A DNA stretch of 64,000 bases from Sphingomonas populi. Its GTDB lineage: Bacteria; Pseudomonadota; Alphaproteobacteria; Sphingomonadales; Sphingomonadaceae. The DNA is taken from contig NZ_SGIS01000017.1 in NCBI RefSeq assembly GCF_004208535.1, positions 39,505-103,504 of the forward strand, in the 5' to 3' direction. Under the pieces are notes generated by a model. The model did no database searches, was not told the origin of the DNA, and worked only from the letters and a program-made list of their open reading frames with translations. Position numbers and translations under genes: made by a program. Positions 7,544 through 15,942 of this stretch are shown here, piece by piece. Numbering within the stretch: position 1 is the stretch's first letter; every line of letters begins with the position of its first letter.

Positions 7544-9394
7544 ATGATCCCGACCCTCCTCGCGCTCGCCGCCGCGCCGCTCGCCACCCCGGCGGACGCG
7601 CCCGCCCCGATCCTCACCACGCCCGAGGCGAAGGATACGCTCTCCTTCGCCGAGCCCGAACAAGCGCGGGTGACTCATGTCGATCTCGATCTTACCGCCG
7701 ATTTCACCGCGCAGCGGCTGAGCGGTACGGCGACGCTCGATATTCTCGCCAAGCCCGGCGTCGGCACGATCGTGCTCGATGACGACGGGCTCGTCATTGC
7801 GCGGATCACCGACGCCAAGGGGCGTGCGCTGAAATACACCGTCGGCGCCATCGTGCCCGACAAGGGCGCGCCGCTGACGGTCGCGATCGGCGCGGCGCGG
7901 CGGATCGTCGTCACCTATACGTCCGCGCCTAAGGCGAGCGCGCTGCAATGGCTGCCGCCGTCGCTCACCGCCGGCAAGGCCAAGCCGTTCCTGTTCAGCC
8001 AGGGCGAGCCGACCAACAACCGAAGCTGGATTCCGACGCAGGACAGCCCCGGCATCCGCCAGAGCTGGTCGGCGCACCTCACCGTGCCCGCCGACATGAT
8101 GACGGTGATGAGCGCCAACCGGCTGACGCCGCAGGGCGCGGCGGCGGGCAAGGGGCTGAAGCGCTTCGCGTTCGATATGCCGCATGCGGTGCCGCCGTAT
8201 CTGATCGCCTTCGCGGTCGGCGATCTCGCATTCAAGCCGCTTGGCCCGACCACCGGAATCTATGCCGAGCCGGCGACGCTGGCGCGCGCCGCCGCCGAAC
8301 TCGACGATACCGAGAAGATGGTCGCCGCCGCCAGCGCGCTGTACGGGCCGTATCGCTGGGGCCGCTACGACATCCTGATGCTGCCGCCAAGCTTCCCCTA
8401 TGGCGGGATGGAAAACCCCACCCTCACCTTCGCGACGCCGACGATCCTGACCGGCGACAAATCCAACGTCGATGTGATCGCGCACGAACTTGCGCATAGC
8501 TGGTCGGGCAATCTCGTCACCAACGCGACCTGGTCCGACGCGTGGCTCAACGAGGGCTTCACCACCTATTTCGAGAATCGTATCGACGAAGCGGTCTACG
8601 GCAAGGAGCGCGCCGCGACTTTGGCGGACCTTAGCTGGGACAATCTCCAGCGCGACCTGAAGGCGGCGGGTGCGGATTCGGGCGCGACGCGGCTGCATGG
8701 CGATCCGGGCGGCACCTATGGCGAGCTCGATTACAACAAGGGCGCGACCTTCCTGCGCACGATCGAGTACCGCGTCGGGCGGGCGCGCTGGGATGCGTAT
8801 CTGCGCAGCTATTTCGATCGCCACGCCTTCCAGCCGCAGACCACCGCTGGCTTCCTCGCCGATCTGCGCGCCAATCTGATCAAGGGCGATGCCGCGCTGG
8901 AGAAGGACCTCGAACTGGATCGCTGGGCGTATCAGCCCGGCCTGCCCGACAATGCAGTGCATGTCCGCTCGGCGACGCTGGCGGCGATCGACACCAAGCT
9001 CGCCGCGTTCAACGCGGGTGCGGCAGCGTCCTCGATCGACACCGCTAAGTGGAGCACGCAGGAATGGCTGCGCTTCCTCAACGGGCTGCCGCGCCAGCAG
9101 AGCGCGGCGCGGCTGGCGGAACTCGATTCGGCCTGGGGGCTGTCAAAATCGCCGAGCGCCTATATCGGCTTCGCGTGGTTCAGCCTCGCCATCGCCAACC
9201 ATTATGATCCGGTGGTGACGCCGCTCGACCACTATCTCCACACGATCGGGCGCGGGTTGTTCGTCTATCCGCTGTATCGCGGGCTGATGGCGCAAGGCGC
9301 GTGGGGGCAGCCGATCGCACGCCGCATCTATGCGACCGCGCGTGCGACCTATCACCCGACAGTGGCGGCGACGCTCGACGGCATGGTCAAATAG
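7544..9394 (+). CDS. M1-family zinc aminopeptidase (leukotriene A4 hydrolase-like)
   Basis: A 616-aa secreted metallopeptidase. A signal peptide (MIPTLLALAAAPLATPADAP) is followed by the M1 N-terminal beta domain. The substrate-binding motif GGMENPTLTF lies near residue 286. The zinc site HELAH near 314-318 is followed 18 residues later by the third ligand in WLNEGFTTYFE. The length, LVTNATWSDAWLNEG and the helical C-terminal domain fit the LTA4-hydrolase/aminopeptidase B branch. It removes N-terminal residues from peptides, probably in the periplasm. The next gene begins at the base after its stop. Confidence 0.93.
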   Translation: MIPTLLALAAAPLATPADAPAPILTTPEAKDTLSFAEPEQARVTHVDLDLTADFTAQRLSGTATLDILAKPGVGTIVLDDDGLVIARITDAKGRALKYTVGAIVPDKGAPLTVAIGAARRIVVTYTSAPKASALQWLPPSLTAGKAKPFLFSQGEPTNNRSWIPTQDSPGIRQSWSAHLTVPADMMTVMSANRLTPQGAAAGKGLKRFAFDMPHAVPPYLIAFAVGDLAFKPLGPTTGIYAEPATLARAAAELDDTEKMVAAASALYGPYRWGRYDILMLPPSFPYGGMENPTLTFATPTILTGDKSNVDVIAHELAHSWSGNLVTNATWSDAWLNEGFTTYFENRIDEAVYGKERAATLADLSWDNLQRDLKAAGADSGATRLHGDPGGTYGELDYNKGATFLRTIEYRVGRARWDAYLRSYFDRHAFQPQTTAGFLADLRANLIKGDAALEKDLELDRWAYQPGLPDNAVHVRSATLAAIDTKLAAFNAGAAASSIDTAKWSTQEWLRFLNGLPRQQSAARLAELDSAWGLSKSPSAYIGFAWFSLAIANHYDPVVTPLDHYLHTIGRGLFVYPLYRGLMAQGAWGQPIARRIYATARATYHPTVAATLDGMVK

Positions 9395-10060
9395 GTGGCT
9401 AAGCTTCCCTCGCGGCTGCGCCGGCTCGACGAGATTCTGTACGATCTGCCGGTGGACGAACCGATGCTGCTGTCCGAGCTGGACGGCTATCTCGCGGGTA
9501 TCGCCACTTCCCCCGAGCCGATCGCGGTCGGCGAATGGCTGCCGCCGATCTGGGGCGGCCTGTATGGCGAGGCTGCGCCGTTCGAAGACCCGACCGACTC
9601 GACTTTGTTCGCCGACATGGTGGCCGCGCGCTACGGCGAAATCGTGCGCGACCTGGGGCGGGGCAAGCTCGTGCCGATCTTCGACGTGGACGATCGCAAC
9701 GGCGAAGTGTTGTGGGAGATCTGGATCGACGGTTTCGCGCTGGCGATGGCGCTGCGCGAGGATGCGTGGCGCGCGATAACCACCGGCGCGGACGCGGAAG
9801 TTGCGGCGGCTGTGATCTATCTGCTGGCACTGGCGGACATCGCCGACAACCGTTCGGTACTGACCAGCATGGAGATCAACGAGGTCAGTGACGCCGCGCC
9901 GATCGCTATCCCTGAGCAGGTGGTGCGGCTTTACGCGGCGCATGGCGGCGCGGGTGGCGCGCTGCCGGAGGTGGGCACGCCCGCTGCGAAGGTCGGCCGC
10001 AACGACCCCTGCCCGTGTGGATCGGGGAAGAAGTTCAAGAAATGTTGCGCTGGGGCGTGA
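9395..10060 (+). CDS. YecA/YgfB (UPF0149) family protein with SEC-C zinc motif
   Basis: A 221-aa soluble protein. The N-terminal UPF0149 domain shows LSELDGYLAGIATSPEPIAV and GEWLPPIWGG. The last 22 residues form a SEC-C metal-binding motif (GRNDPCPCGSGKKFKKCC), as in SecA and YecA. The family has been linked to ribosome and Sec interactions in E. coli, but this protein's role is unproven. The start is GTG 9395, immediately after the peptidase stop, so translation is probably coupled. Confidence 0.9.
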   Translation: MAKLPSRLRRLDEILYDLPVDEPMLLSELDGYLAGIATSPEPIAVGEWLPPIWGGLYGEAAPFEDPTDSTLFADMVAARYGEIVRDLGRGKLVPIFDVDDRNGEVLWEIWIDGFALAMALREDAWRAITTGADAEVAAAVIYLLALADIADNRSVLTSMEINEVSDAAPIAIPEQVVRLYAAHGGAGGALPEVGTPAAKVGRNDPCPCGSGKKFKKCCAGA

Positions 10061-10179
10061 GACCGCGCTGACGGTTTTCCAACCCGTTCGTGCTGAGCGA
10101 ACGGGCGGAGGGCGAGGTCATCGCGCCGCGACGCCGTTGCGGACCATCCGATCCGCCAGCGTCGCGGCGCGCTGTGCCG

Positions 10180-10533
10180 TCAGTCCTTCTTCGCGGTGAG
10201 GTGCGCGCTGAGGTGCTTGTTCATTTCGAACATGCTGACCGAGGGCTTGCCGAAAATCTTTTGCAGCTTGTCGTCGCCGTTGATCTGGCGGCGGTCCTTG
10301 GCGTCCTGCAGATCGTGCTTCTTGATATACTCCCAGACCTTCTTGACGACCTCGCTGCGCGGCAGGTCCGCCTTGCCGACGATCTCGGCCAGGTCTGCCG
10401 AGGGGGTGACCGGGGCGGTGATGCCGCCGCGCGCGCTGCCGGTGGCCTTGGCGGCGGGCTTCGCGGTCGCCTTGGTCTTCTTCTCTGCGGCTGCCGTCTC
10501 GCCCTTGCCGCTCTTTTCTGCCGTTCGTGCCAT
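10180..10533 (-). CDS. SWIB/MDM2-domain protein with basic Ala/Lys-rich tail
   Basis: A 117-aa protein. Residues 1-40 are rich in Lys and Ala (KGETAAAEKKTKATAKPAAK), like the tail of a histone-like protein. Residues about 45-115 form a SWIB/MDM2 domain (ADLPRSEVVKKVWEYIKKHD, KDRRQINGDDKLQKIFG, VSMFEMNKHLSAHL). SWIB domains are best known from eukaryotic SWI/SNF and p53-MDM2 binding. Bacterial copies occur in Chlamydia and in many proteobacteria and are thought to act on the nucleoid. Of two adjacent ATGs, 10533 has the better spacing to GGAGA. Confidence 0.9.
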   Translation of the reverse strand: MARTAEKSGKGETAAAEKKTKATAKPAAKATGSARGGITAPVTPSADLAEIVGKADLPRSEVVKKVWEYIKKHDLQDAKDRRQINGDDKLQKIFGKPSVSMFEMNKHLSAHLTAKKD

Positions 10534-10767
10534 CATGCTCTCCGTGCTTGCCTGTTCGAGCGGAATGCTCCCTGCCAGGCATATACGTCGCTCGTCCGTC
10601 TTCGTTGCCTGCGCGCCACTTTTATGACGGGGTTGCGCCCCATTTATGCGACGGGAACGCCCCTGGTCTTGGAAAAATGCGCCGGCACCGCCCTCGAACT
10701 GCGGCGCCATCATCCGCGCGGCGACGCAAAAGGCAAGTGGGCTGATCGCGACGTGCGATTACGGAGG

Positions 10768-11820
10768 TCAGCCGAAGACAATTCCGTCCATCAATTTGCG
10801 GGCGGTGCGCAGCAACGCGGCGGTGGCGACGGCACCGTGATCGTCGAGGTCCAGCACGCAGCTCATCTCGCCGGTGGGATGCTCGACCGACAGCGTTTTG
10901 CGCGAGCCCTCGGGGATCACCGCGACCTCGGCGGCGGGCGAGCCCGCGACGAGGCAGGCGGTCGCCACGCTGACCGCGCCGAGCACGCCGATGGTCGCGT
11001 GCGCGCGGTGCGGGATGAAGCTGCGCACCGTCACCGCGCCGCCGTGCGCGGGCGCCGCGACGAGCATCATCTTGGGGACCGACTTTTCGGTGACGTCGCC
11101 GAGGTTCATCAGCGGGCCGGCCTTGAGGCGGATCGCCTCGATCTTCGCCTTGAGATCGGTCGCGGCGTCGAGCGTCTCGCGATCCTCATAGCCGGTCGCG
11201 CCGACATCCGCCGCCTTGAACACCACGCAGGGCATGCCGTTGTCGATCAACGTGCAGGCGACGCCGTCGATCATATCGACCGGGTTGCCGGTCGGGAGCA
11301 GCGCACCGCAGGATGAGCCGGCGGTGTCGCGGAATTCGAGCGGGATCGGCGCGGCGCTGCCGGGGACGCCATCGATGCGGGCGTCGCCGGCATAGGTCGG
11401 CACGCCGCCGGGAGTCTGGACGCTCGCCACCGCGATCTGGCCGGTGTTGACCATGAAGATCGCGACGCGCGTCTCGTCGGCGGTCGCGGGGACGAGGCCG
11501 CGTTCGATCGCGAACGGGCCGACCGCAGCGAGCATGTTGCCGCAATTCTGCGCATCGGTGACGATCGCCTGATCGACGAACACTTGCAGAAACAGATACT
11601 CGACATCGACGCCGTCGCGCGCCGATTTGGAAACCACCGCGACCTTGGAAGTGAGCGGATCGGCGCCACCCATGCCGTCGATCTGGCGCGGATCGGGCGA
11701 GCCCATCACGCGCAACAGGAAGGCGTCGCGGGTGGCGGTGTCCTGCGGGAGATCGTCGGCGAGGAACACCGCACCCTTCGACGTGCCGCCGCGCATCCAC
11801 ATGCAGGGGGCGGATGTCAT
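10768..11820 (-). CDS. ligU: 4-oxalomesaconate isomerase/tautomerase (PrpF family, LigU/GalD-like)
   Basis: A 350-aa PrpF-family protein with the N-terminal signature MWMRGGTSKG and a diaminopimelate epimerase-like double fold (QNCGNMLAAVGPFAI; SSCGALLPTGNPVD). In the protocatechuate 4,5-cleavage pathway such proteins isomerise 4-oxalomesaconate before hydration by LigJ: LigU by allylic isomerisation in Sphingobium, GalD by tautomerisation in Pseudomonas. The position directly downstream of ligK, opposite the rest of the lig genes, supports LigU. Its SD (GGGGAGGA) lies in a perfect hairpin in the 27-base gap after ligK, which suggests translation coupled to ligK. Confidence 0.87.
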   Translation of the reverse strand: MTSAPCMWMRGGTSKGAVFLADDLPQDTATRDAFLLRVMGSPDPRQIDGMGGADPLTSKVAVVSKSARDGVDVEYLFLQVFVDQAIVTDAQNCGNMLAAVGPFAIERGLVPATADETRVAIFMVNTGQIAVASVQTPGGVPTYAGDARIDGVPGSAAPIPLEFRDTAGSSCGALLPTGNPVDMIDGVACTLIDNGMPCVVFKAADVGATGYEDRETLDAATDLKAKIEAIRLKAGPLMNLGDVTEKSVPKMMLVAAPAHGGAVTVRSFIPHRAHATIGVLGAVSVATACLVAGSPAAEVAVIPEGSRKTLSVEHPTGEMSCVLDLDDHGAVATAALLRTARKLMDGIVFG

Positions 11821-11823
11821 ACG

Positions 11824-11846
11824 ATCCTCCCCGTGCCGGGGAGGAT
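11824..11846 (-). promoter_or_regulatory. Hairpin masking the ligU ribosome binding site
   Basis: A perfect 10-bp inverted repeat (ATCCTCCCCG / CGGGGAGGAT) with a 3-base loop starts a base after the ligK stop codon. On the leftward transcript its 3' arm is the ligU Shine-Dalgarno sequence. A ribosome finishing ligK would open the stem, so this looks like a translational coupling device. The same stem has no U-tract and is not a terminator. Confidence 0.7.
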
Positions 11847-11847
11847 C

Positions 11848-12519
11848 TTATTCATATTTCAGCCCCATCGCTTCGAGCTTGCCGCGCATGTCGTAGATGT
11901 CGAGGCCGAGTTCGCCGGCGGCGAGGCGCTGGCGCTTGGCTTCCTCGGCGGCTTCGCGGGCTTGCGCTTTCTTGAGCACGTCCGCCGCATCGGCGCGCTT
12001 GACCACGCAGACGCCGTCGTCGTCGGCGACGATCACGTCGCCGGCTTCGATCGCTGCGTTCGCGCAGACGATCGGCACGTTCACGGAGCCAAGCACGGCT
12101 TTCACCGTGCCTTGCGCGAACACCGCTTTCGACCAGACCGGGAAGCCCATCTGGGTGAGATCGCGCACGTCGCGCACGCCGGCGTCGATGATGAGGCCGC
12201 GACAGCCACGCGCGATGGCCGAGGTGGCGAGGAGATCGCCGAAATAGCCGTCTTCGCAAGGGGAGGTCGGCGCGAGGACGAGGATGTCGCCGGCCTGCAA
12301 CTGCTCGATCGCGACGTGGACCATCCAATTGTCGCCGGGCGGGGCCGAGATGGTGACGGCGGAGCCGGCGATGCGCGCGCCGGGGTAGATCGGGCGCATG
12401 TGGCTGGCGAGCAGGCCGATGCGGCCCTGCGCCTCGTGGACGGTGGCGACGCCCGCTGACGCGAGGCCGTCGATCACCGATGGATCGGCGCGTTCGATGT
12501 TGGTGACGACCCTGGCCAT
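11848..12519 (-). CDS. ligK: 4-carboxy-4-hydroxy-2-oxoadipate aldolase / oxaloacetate decarboxylase
   Basis: A 223-aa RraA-fold class II aldolase. It cleaves 4-carboxy-4-hydroxy-2-oxoadipate to pyruvate and oxaloacetate, the last step of protocatechuate 4,5-cleavage, and usually also decarboxylates oxaloacetate. The family residues appear as [11 protein letters not shown] (the R-D pair that holds pyruvate and metal, near residue 120) and the substrate loop [10 protein letters not shown]. The C-terminal helix with EAMGLKYE is longer than in plain RraA, as in HMG/CHA aldolases. ATG 12519 lies 9 bases after AAAGGAG and is preferred to GTG 12525. It is first in the ligK-ligU unit and divergent from the LysR gene. 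Confidence 0.9.
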   Translation of the reverse strand: MARVVTNIERADPSVIDGLASAGVATVHEAQGRIGLLASHMRPIYPGARIAGSAVTISAPPGDNWMVHVAIEQLQAGDILVLAPTSPCEDGYFGDLLATSAIARGCRGLIIDAGVRDVRDLTQMGFPVWSKAVFAQGTVKAVLGSVNVPIVCANAAIEAGDVIVADDDGVCVVKRADAADVLKKAQAREAAEEAKRQRLAAGELGLDIYDMRGKLEAMGLKYE

Positions 12520-12567
12520 GTTCACAGTCTCCTTTGCCGCCTGCCCTGAACCTTCCGCGCATGATCA

Positions 12568-12580
12568 CAATTCCGAATTG
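12568..12580. promoter_or_regulatory. Candidate LysR-type operator between ligK and ligR
   Basis: CAATTCCGAATTG is a 13-base near-palindrome in the AT-richer divergent intergenic region, 34 bases before the LysR start and about 48 before the ligK start. LysR regulators usually bind such interrupted dyads next to their own gene. A related core, ATTCCGA, occurs at 14009-14015 upstream of the rightward lig operon. Confidence 0.5.
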
Positions 12581-12613
12581 CAAAGTGCCGATAAGTTTTC
12601 TCTATTCGTGCGC

Positions 12614-13801
12614 ATGAGTCTCGCCCCCTTCGATCTCAACCTGCGGCATCTGCGCGCGGTCGGCGCGATCGTGCAGCGGGGCAGCATGAGCGCGGCGGCG
12701 AACGCGGTCAGCCTGTCGCAGCCGGCGCTGACGCAGGGCATCGCCAAGCTGGAGGCGCAGCTCGGCGTGGCGTTATTCGCGCGGCGGCCGGGCGGGATGG
12801 ACCCGACCGAGGCGGGCCGCGCGCTCGCGGCGCGCGTGGCCGCCGCGTTCGCGCATCTGGCCGGCGGCGTGCGCGGCGGGCGGCGCTTCGCCAGCCCGGA
12901 ATGGCTAATGACCGCGACTCAGGCGCATGCGTTCCTGAGCCTCGCCGACGCCGGCAGCTTCGTGGGCGCAGCCGCCGCGACCGGGCTGTCGCAGCCGGCG
13001 ATCCACCGCGCGGTGCGCGATCTGGAGCAGGTGTGCGGGATCGCTCTGGTCGATCGGCGCGGGCGTGGCATCGCGCTCAGCCCGGCAGGGCTTCGGCTCG
13101 CGCGTGGCATAAGGCTGGCGCGGGCCGAGATCGCGGGCGGCATCGCCGAGATCACCGATCAGGCGGGCGGCAGCGTCGTGATCGGCGCGATGCCGCTGTC
13201 GCGCGCGATGCTGGTGCCGCGCGCGATCGCGCAGACGGTGGCGGCGGCGCCGCACGTCGCGATCCATGTCATTGAGGGATCGTGGCGCGAACTCGCCGAG
13301 GCGCTGCGCGACGGCGCGATCGACCTGATGATCGGCGCGCTAAGACCCGAGCCGGGGCCGCCCGACATGGTGCAAATGCCGCTCGTCACCGACCGGCTGG
13401 TGATCGTCGGGCGTGCCGGCCATCCGCTCGCCGGGGTGGCGGCGCCAACGCCCGAGCAGCTCGCCGCTTTTCCGTGGGTGGTGAGCCATGCCGGCGCGCC
13501 GCTGCGCTCGCTTTGGGAGCGGATGTTCGGCGACGGGCCGCTGCCGCGCGCGCCGGTGCAGTGCGGATCGGTGATGGTGATCCGCGGCATTCTGGTTGAG
13601 AGCGATTTTCTGACGCTGCTGTCGCCGCAACAGGTCGCGCTTGAGGTGGATAGCGGGGTACTGGCCGCGATCGGCCCGGAACCCGAGGTGAGCGGCCGGG
13701 TGATCGGCGTGACCACGCGGCGCGACTGGCGACCGACGCGCGCGCAGGCGCGGTTTCTCAAGGCGTTGGCGGGGGTGGCGGGGCCTTCGGGGCGAGAATG
13801 A
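12614..13801 (+). CDS. LysR-type regulator with two N-terminal HTH domains (LigR/GalR-like)
   Basis: A 395-aa LysR-type regulator, about 90 residues longer than usual. The first winged HTH is near residues 8-65 (MSAAANAVSLSQPALTQGIA, then LEAQLGVALFARR). A second, clearly separate LysR HTH follows near 98-155 (AGSFVGAAAATGLSQPAIHR, then LEQVCGIALVDRRGRG). A single periplasmic-binding-like effector domain covers about 180-390. From position, between ligK and the main lig operon and divergent from ligK, it is the likely activator of the protocatechuate 4,5-cleavage genes. The effector would be a pathway intermediate. ATG 12614 starts right before the first HTH. Confidence 0.88.
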   Translation: MSLAPFDLNLRHLRAVGAIVQRGSMSAAANAVSLSQPALTQGIAKLEAQLGVALFARRPGGMDPTEAGRALAARVAAAFAHLAGGVRGGRRFASPEWLMTATQAHAFLSLADAGSFVGAAAATGLSQPAIHRAVRDLEQVCGIALVDRRGRGIALSPAGLRLARGIRLARAEIAGGIAEITDQAGGSVVIGAMPLSRAMLVPRAIAQTVAAAPHVAIHVIEGSWRELAEALRDGAIDLMIGALRPEPGPPDMVQMPLVTDRLVIVGRAGHPLAGVAAPTPEQLAAFPWVVSHAGAPLRSLWERMFGDGPLPRAPVQCGSVMVIRGILVESDFLTLLSPQQVALEVDSGVLAAIGPEPEVSGRVIGVTTRRDWRPTRAQARFLKALAGVAGPSGRE

Positions 13802-13809
13802 TGCACTAT

Positions 13810-13881
13810 CCGTTCGTGCCGAGCGAAGTCGAGGCACCTGCGCTCCGGGCCTGCCCCTCGACTTCGCTCGGGGCGAACGGG
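13810..13881. repeat. Inverted-repeat element (CGTTCGTSCCGAGCGAAGTCGAG family)
   Basis: Arms CCGTTCGTGCCGAGCGAAGT and ACTTCGCTCGGGGCGAACGG flank a short centre. It directly follows the LysR gene and precedes further degenerate CGGGCGAACGGGTT-like half units up to about 13960. It is the second copy of the family in this window and could act as a bidirectional transcription barrier. Confidence 0.85.
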
Positions 13882-14051
13882 TTAGGGTGCGCTCCGGGCG
13901 AACGGGTTGGGAGTTCGTTCGGAGAGAACGGTTAGGGCTTCGCTCCGGGCTAACCGGCTTGGGCTTCCATTGAAAGTGGACATCAGGATTTCGAATAGCC
14001 CGGCGCGCATTCCGATTGGGCGCTGCGCCACGCACGCGGCAAGCCGGTGTC

Positions 14052-14912
14052 ATGGAGCGGACGATAGCCCTAATCGGATTCGGCGAGGCGGCGATGGCGT
14101 TCGCGCCCGGCCTGTCGGCGTCGCTGCGGGCGTATGACATCAAGACCGATCGCGCTGATCTCGCCGCCGCCAAGCGTGCCCAATATGAGTCGCTGGGCGT
14201 GACCGGCTGCGACACCGCCGCGCAAGCGCTCGATGGCGCCGAGGCGGTGCTGTCGCTCGTCACCGCCGATCAGGCGTTGCTCGCGGCCGAGAGTGCGGCG
14301 ATCGCACCCGGCACTCTCTGGTTCGACATGAACAGTGTCGCGCCCGATACCAAGCACGCTGCCGCCGCCGCGATCCACGCCAAGAACGGTCGCTATGTCG
14401 ATGTCGCGGTGATGTCGCCGGTGCTGCCGGCGCGCACCGCCGCGCCGTTGCTCGTGTCCGGTCCGCACGCCGAGGCTGGCGCGGCGCTTCTCACCGCACT
14501 CGGTTTCGCCAGCGTGCGCGTCGTCCCCGGGGATGTCGGGCGGGCGTCGTCGATCAAGATGATCCGCTCGGTGATGGTGAAGGGACTCGAGGCGCTCACC
14601 GCCGAATGCGTGCTTGCCGCGAGCCGGGCCGGCGTGCTCGACGAAGTGCTCGCCTCGCTCGACGCGAGCGAGAAACCCAAGCCCTGGGCCGAGCGCGCCG
14701 ATTACAATCTCGACCGCATGCTCGCGCACGGCCTGCGCCGCGCCGCCGAGATGGAGGAAGTCGTCAAGACGCTCGACTCGCTCGGCACCGGCGCGACGAT
14801 GACGACCGGCACGGTCGTCCGCCAGCGCGCGATCGGCGCGATCGGCGCCACCCCGCCCGACGGCCTCGCCGCCAAACTCGATTTGCTCACCCGAAAGGCT
14901 GACGCCGCATGA
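14052..14912 (+). CDS. NAD(P)-binding oxidoreductase with DUF1932 C-terminal domain
   Basis: A 286-aa dehydrogenase-like protein: N-terminal Rossmann domain (IALIGFGEAAMAFAPGL, 6-phosphogluconate/3-hydroxyisobutyrate dehydrogenase type) and a helical DUF1932 C-terminal domain (SSIKMIRSVMVKGLEALTAE; the Lys corresponds to the catalytic lysine of the superfamily). It is the first gene of the rightward lig operon and overlaps ligJ by ATGA, so its product is likely made in step with LigJ. None of the known steps of protocatechuate 4,5-cleavage needs it. It may deal with a side product or a related 2-oxo acid. The start ATG 14052 has only a weak ribosome binding site. Confidence 0.83.
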   Translation: MERTIALIGFGEAAMAFAPGLSASLRAYDIKTDRADLAAAKRAQYESLGVTGCDTAAQALDGAEAVLSLVTADQALLAAESAAIAPGTLWFDMNSVAPDTKHAAAAAIHAKNGRYVDVAVMSPVLPARTAAPLLVSGPHAEAGAALLTALGFASVRVVPGDVGRASSIKMIRSVMVKGLEALTAECVLAASRAGVLDEVLASLDASEKPKPWAERADYNLDRMLAHGLRRAAEMEEVVKTLDSLGTGATMTTGTVVRQRAIGAIGATPPDGLAAKLDLLTRKADAA

Positions 14913-15925
14913 TTATCGATTGCCACGGCCATTACACCACCGCCCCCGCCGCGCATAACGACTGGCGCGACGCGCAGAAGGCCGCGTTCAAGGCGGGCGA
15001 GGCCACGCCCCCCTACCCCGTCATCTCCGACGACGAGATCCGCGAGACGCTGGAGACCAACCAGCTTCGCCTGCTGCGCGAGCGTGGCGCGGACATGACG
15101 ATCTTCTCCCCGCGCGCCTCGGCAATGGCGCCGCATGTCGGCGACGAAAGCGTCGCGCTGGCATGGGCGCGCGCCAACAACGATCTCATCAAGCGCTGCG
15201 CCGATCTGTATCCCGACATCTTCGCGCCGGTGTGCATGCTGCCGCAGAACCCCAAGGCCGATATGGCCGGGTCGATCGCCGAACTGGAGCGCTGCGTCGG
15301 CATGGGGTTCATCGGCTGCAACCTCAACCCCGATCCCGGCGGCGGGCATTTCACCGCACCGCCGCTGACCGACCGCTTCTGGTATCCGTTCTACGAAAAG
15401 ATGGTCGAGCTCGACGTGCCGGCGATGATCCACGTCTCGGGAAGCTGCAATCCGGGGCTGCACGCGACCGGCGCCTATTACATCGCCGCCGATACGATCG
15501 CGTTCATGCAGTTGATCGAGGGCGATCTGTTCGCCGATTTCCCGACACTGCGGTTCATCATTCCGCATGGTGGCGGCGCGGTGCCGTATCATTGGGGGCG
15601 CTATCGTGGCCTCGCCGATATGCTCAAGCAGCCGAGCCTCGATACGCATCTCATGAACAACGTGTATTTCGATACCTGCGTGTACCATCAGCCGGGGGTG
15701 AATCTGCTCGCTGAGGTGATCGACACCAAGAACATCCTGTTCGGCAGCGAGATGGTCGGCGCGGTGCGCGGGATCGACCCGACGACGGGGCAGTATTTCG
15801 ACGATACCAAGCGCTATGTCGATGCGCTGCCGATCTCGGACGAGCAGCGCCATGCGATCTATGAGGGCAATGCGCGGCGGGTGTTCCCACGACTGGACGC
15901 GATGTTGAAGGCGCGCGGGCTGTGA
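14909..15925 (+). CDS. ligJ: 4-oxalomesaconate hydratase
   Basis: A 338-aa amidohydrolase-fold hydratase that adds water to the 4-oxalomesaconate isomer to give 4-carboxy-4-hydroxy-2-oxoadipate, the substrate of LigK. The metal-binding start DCHGHY puts His at residues 6 and 8. Further conserved pieces are MIHVSGSCNPG, the IIPHGGGAVPYHWGR motif and FGSEMVGAVRG near the end. Length and order match LigJ of Sphingobium. Its start overlaps the upstream oxidoreductase gene (ATGA). An inverted-repeat element separates it from ligI. Confidence 0.93.
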   Translation: MIIDCHGHYTTAPAAHNDWRDAQKAAFKAGEATPPYPVISDDEIRETLETNQLRLLRERGADMTIFSPRASAMAPHVGDESVALAWARANNDLIKRCADLYPDIFAPVCMLPQNPKADMAGSIAELERCVGMGFIGCNLNPDPGGGHFTAPPLTDRFWYPFYEKMVELDVPAMIHVSGSCNPGLHATGAYYIAADTIAFMQLIEGDLFADFPTLRFIIPHGGGAVPYHWGRYRGLADMLKQPSLDTHLMNNVYFDTCVYHQPGVNLLAEVIDTKNILFGSEMVGAVRGIDPTTGQYFDDTKRYVDALPISDEQRHAIYEGNARRVFPRLDAMLKARGL

Positions 15926-15942
15926 TGGGCGCTCCCTCCTCC

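Noticed and set aside
12520..12525. GTG start for ligK
   Set aside because: The GTG is only 3-4 bases from the SD, too close; ATG 12519 is at normal distance.
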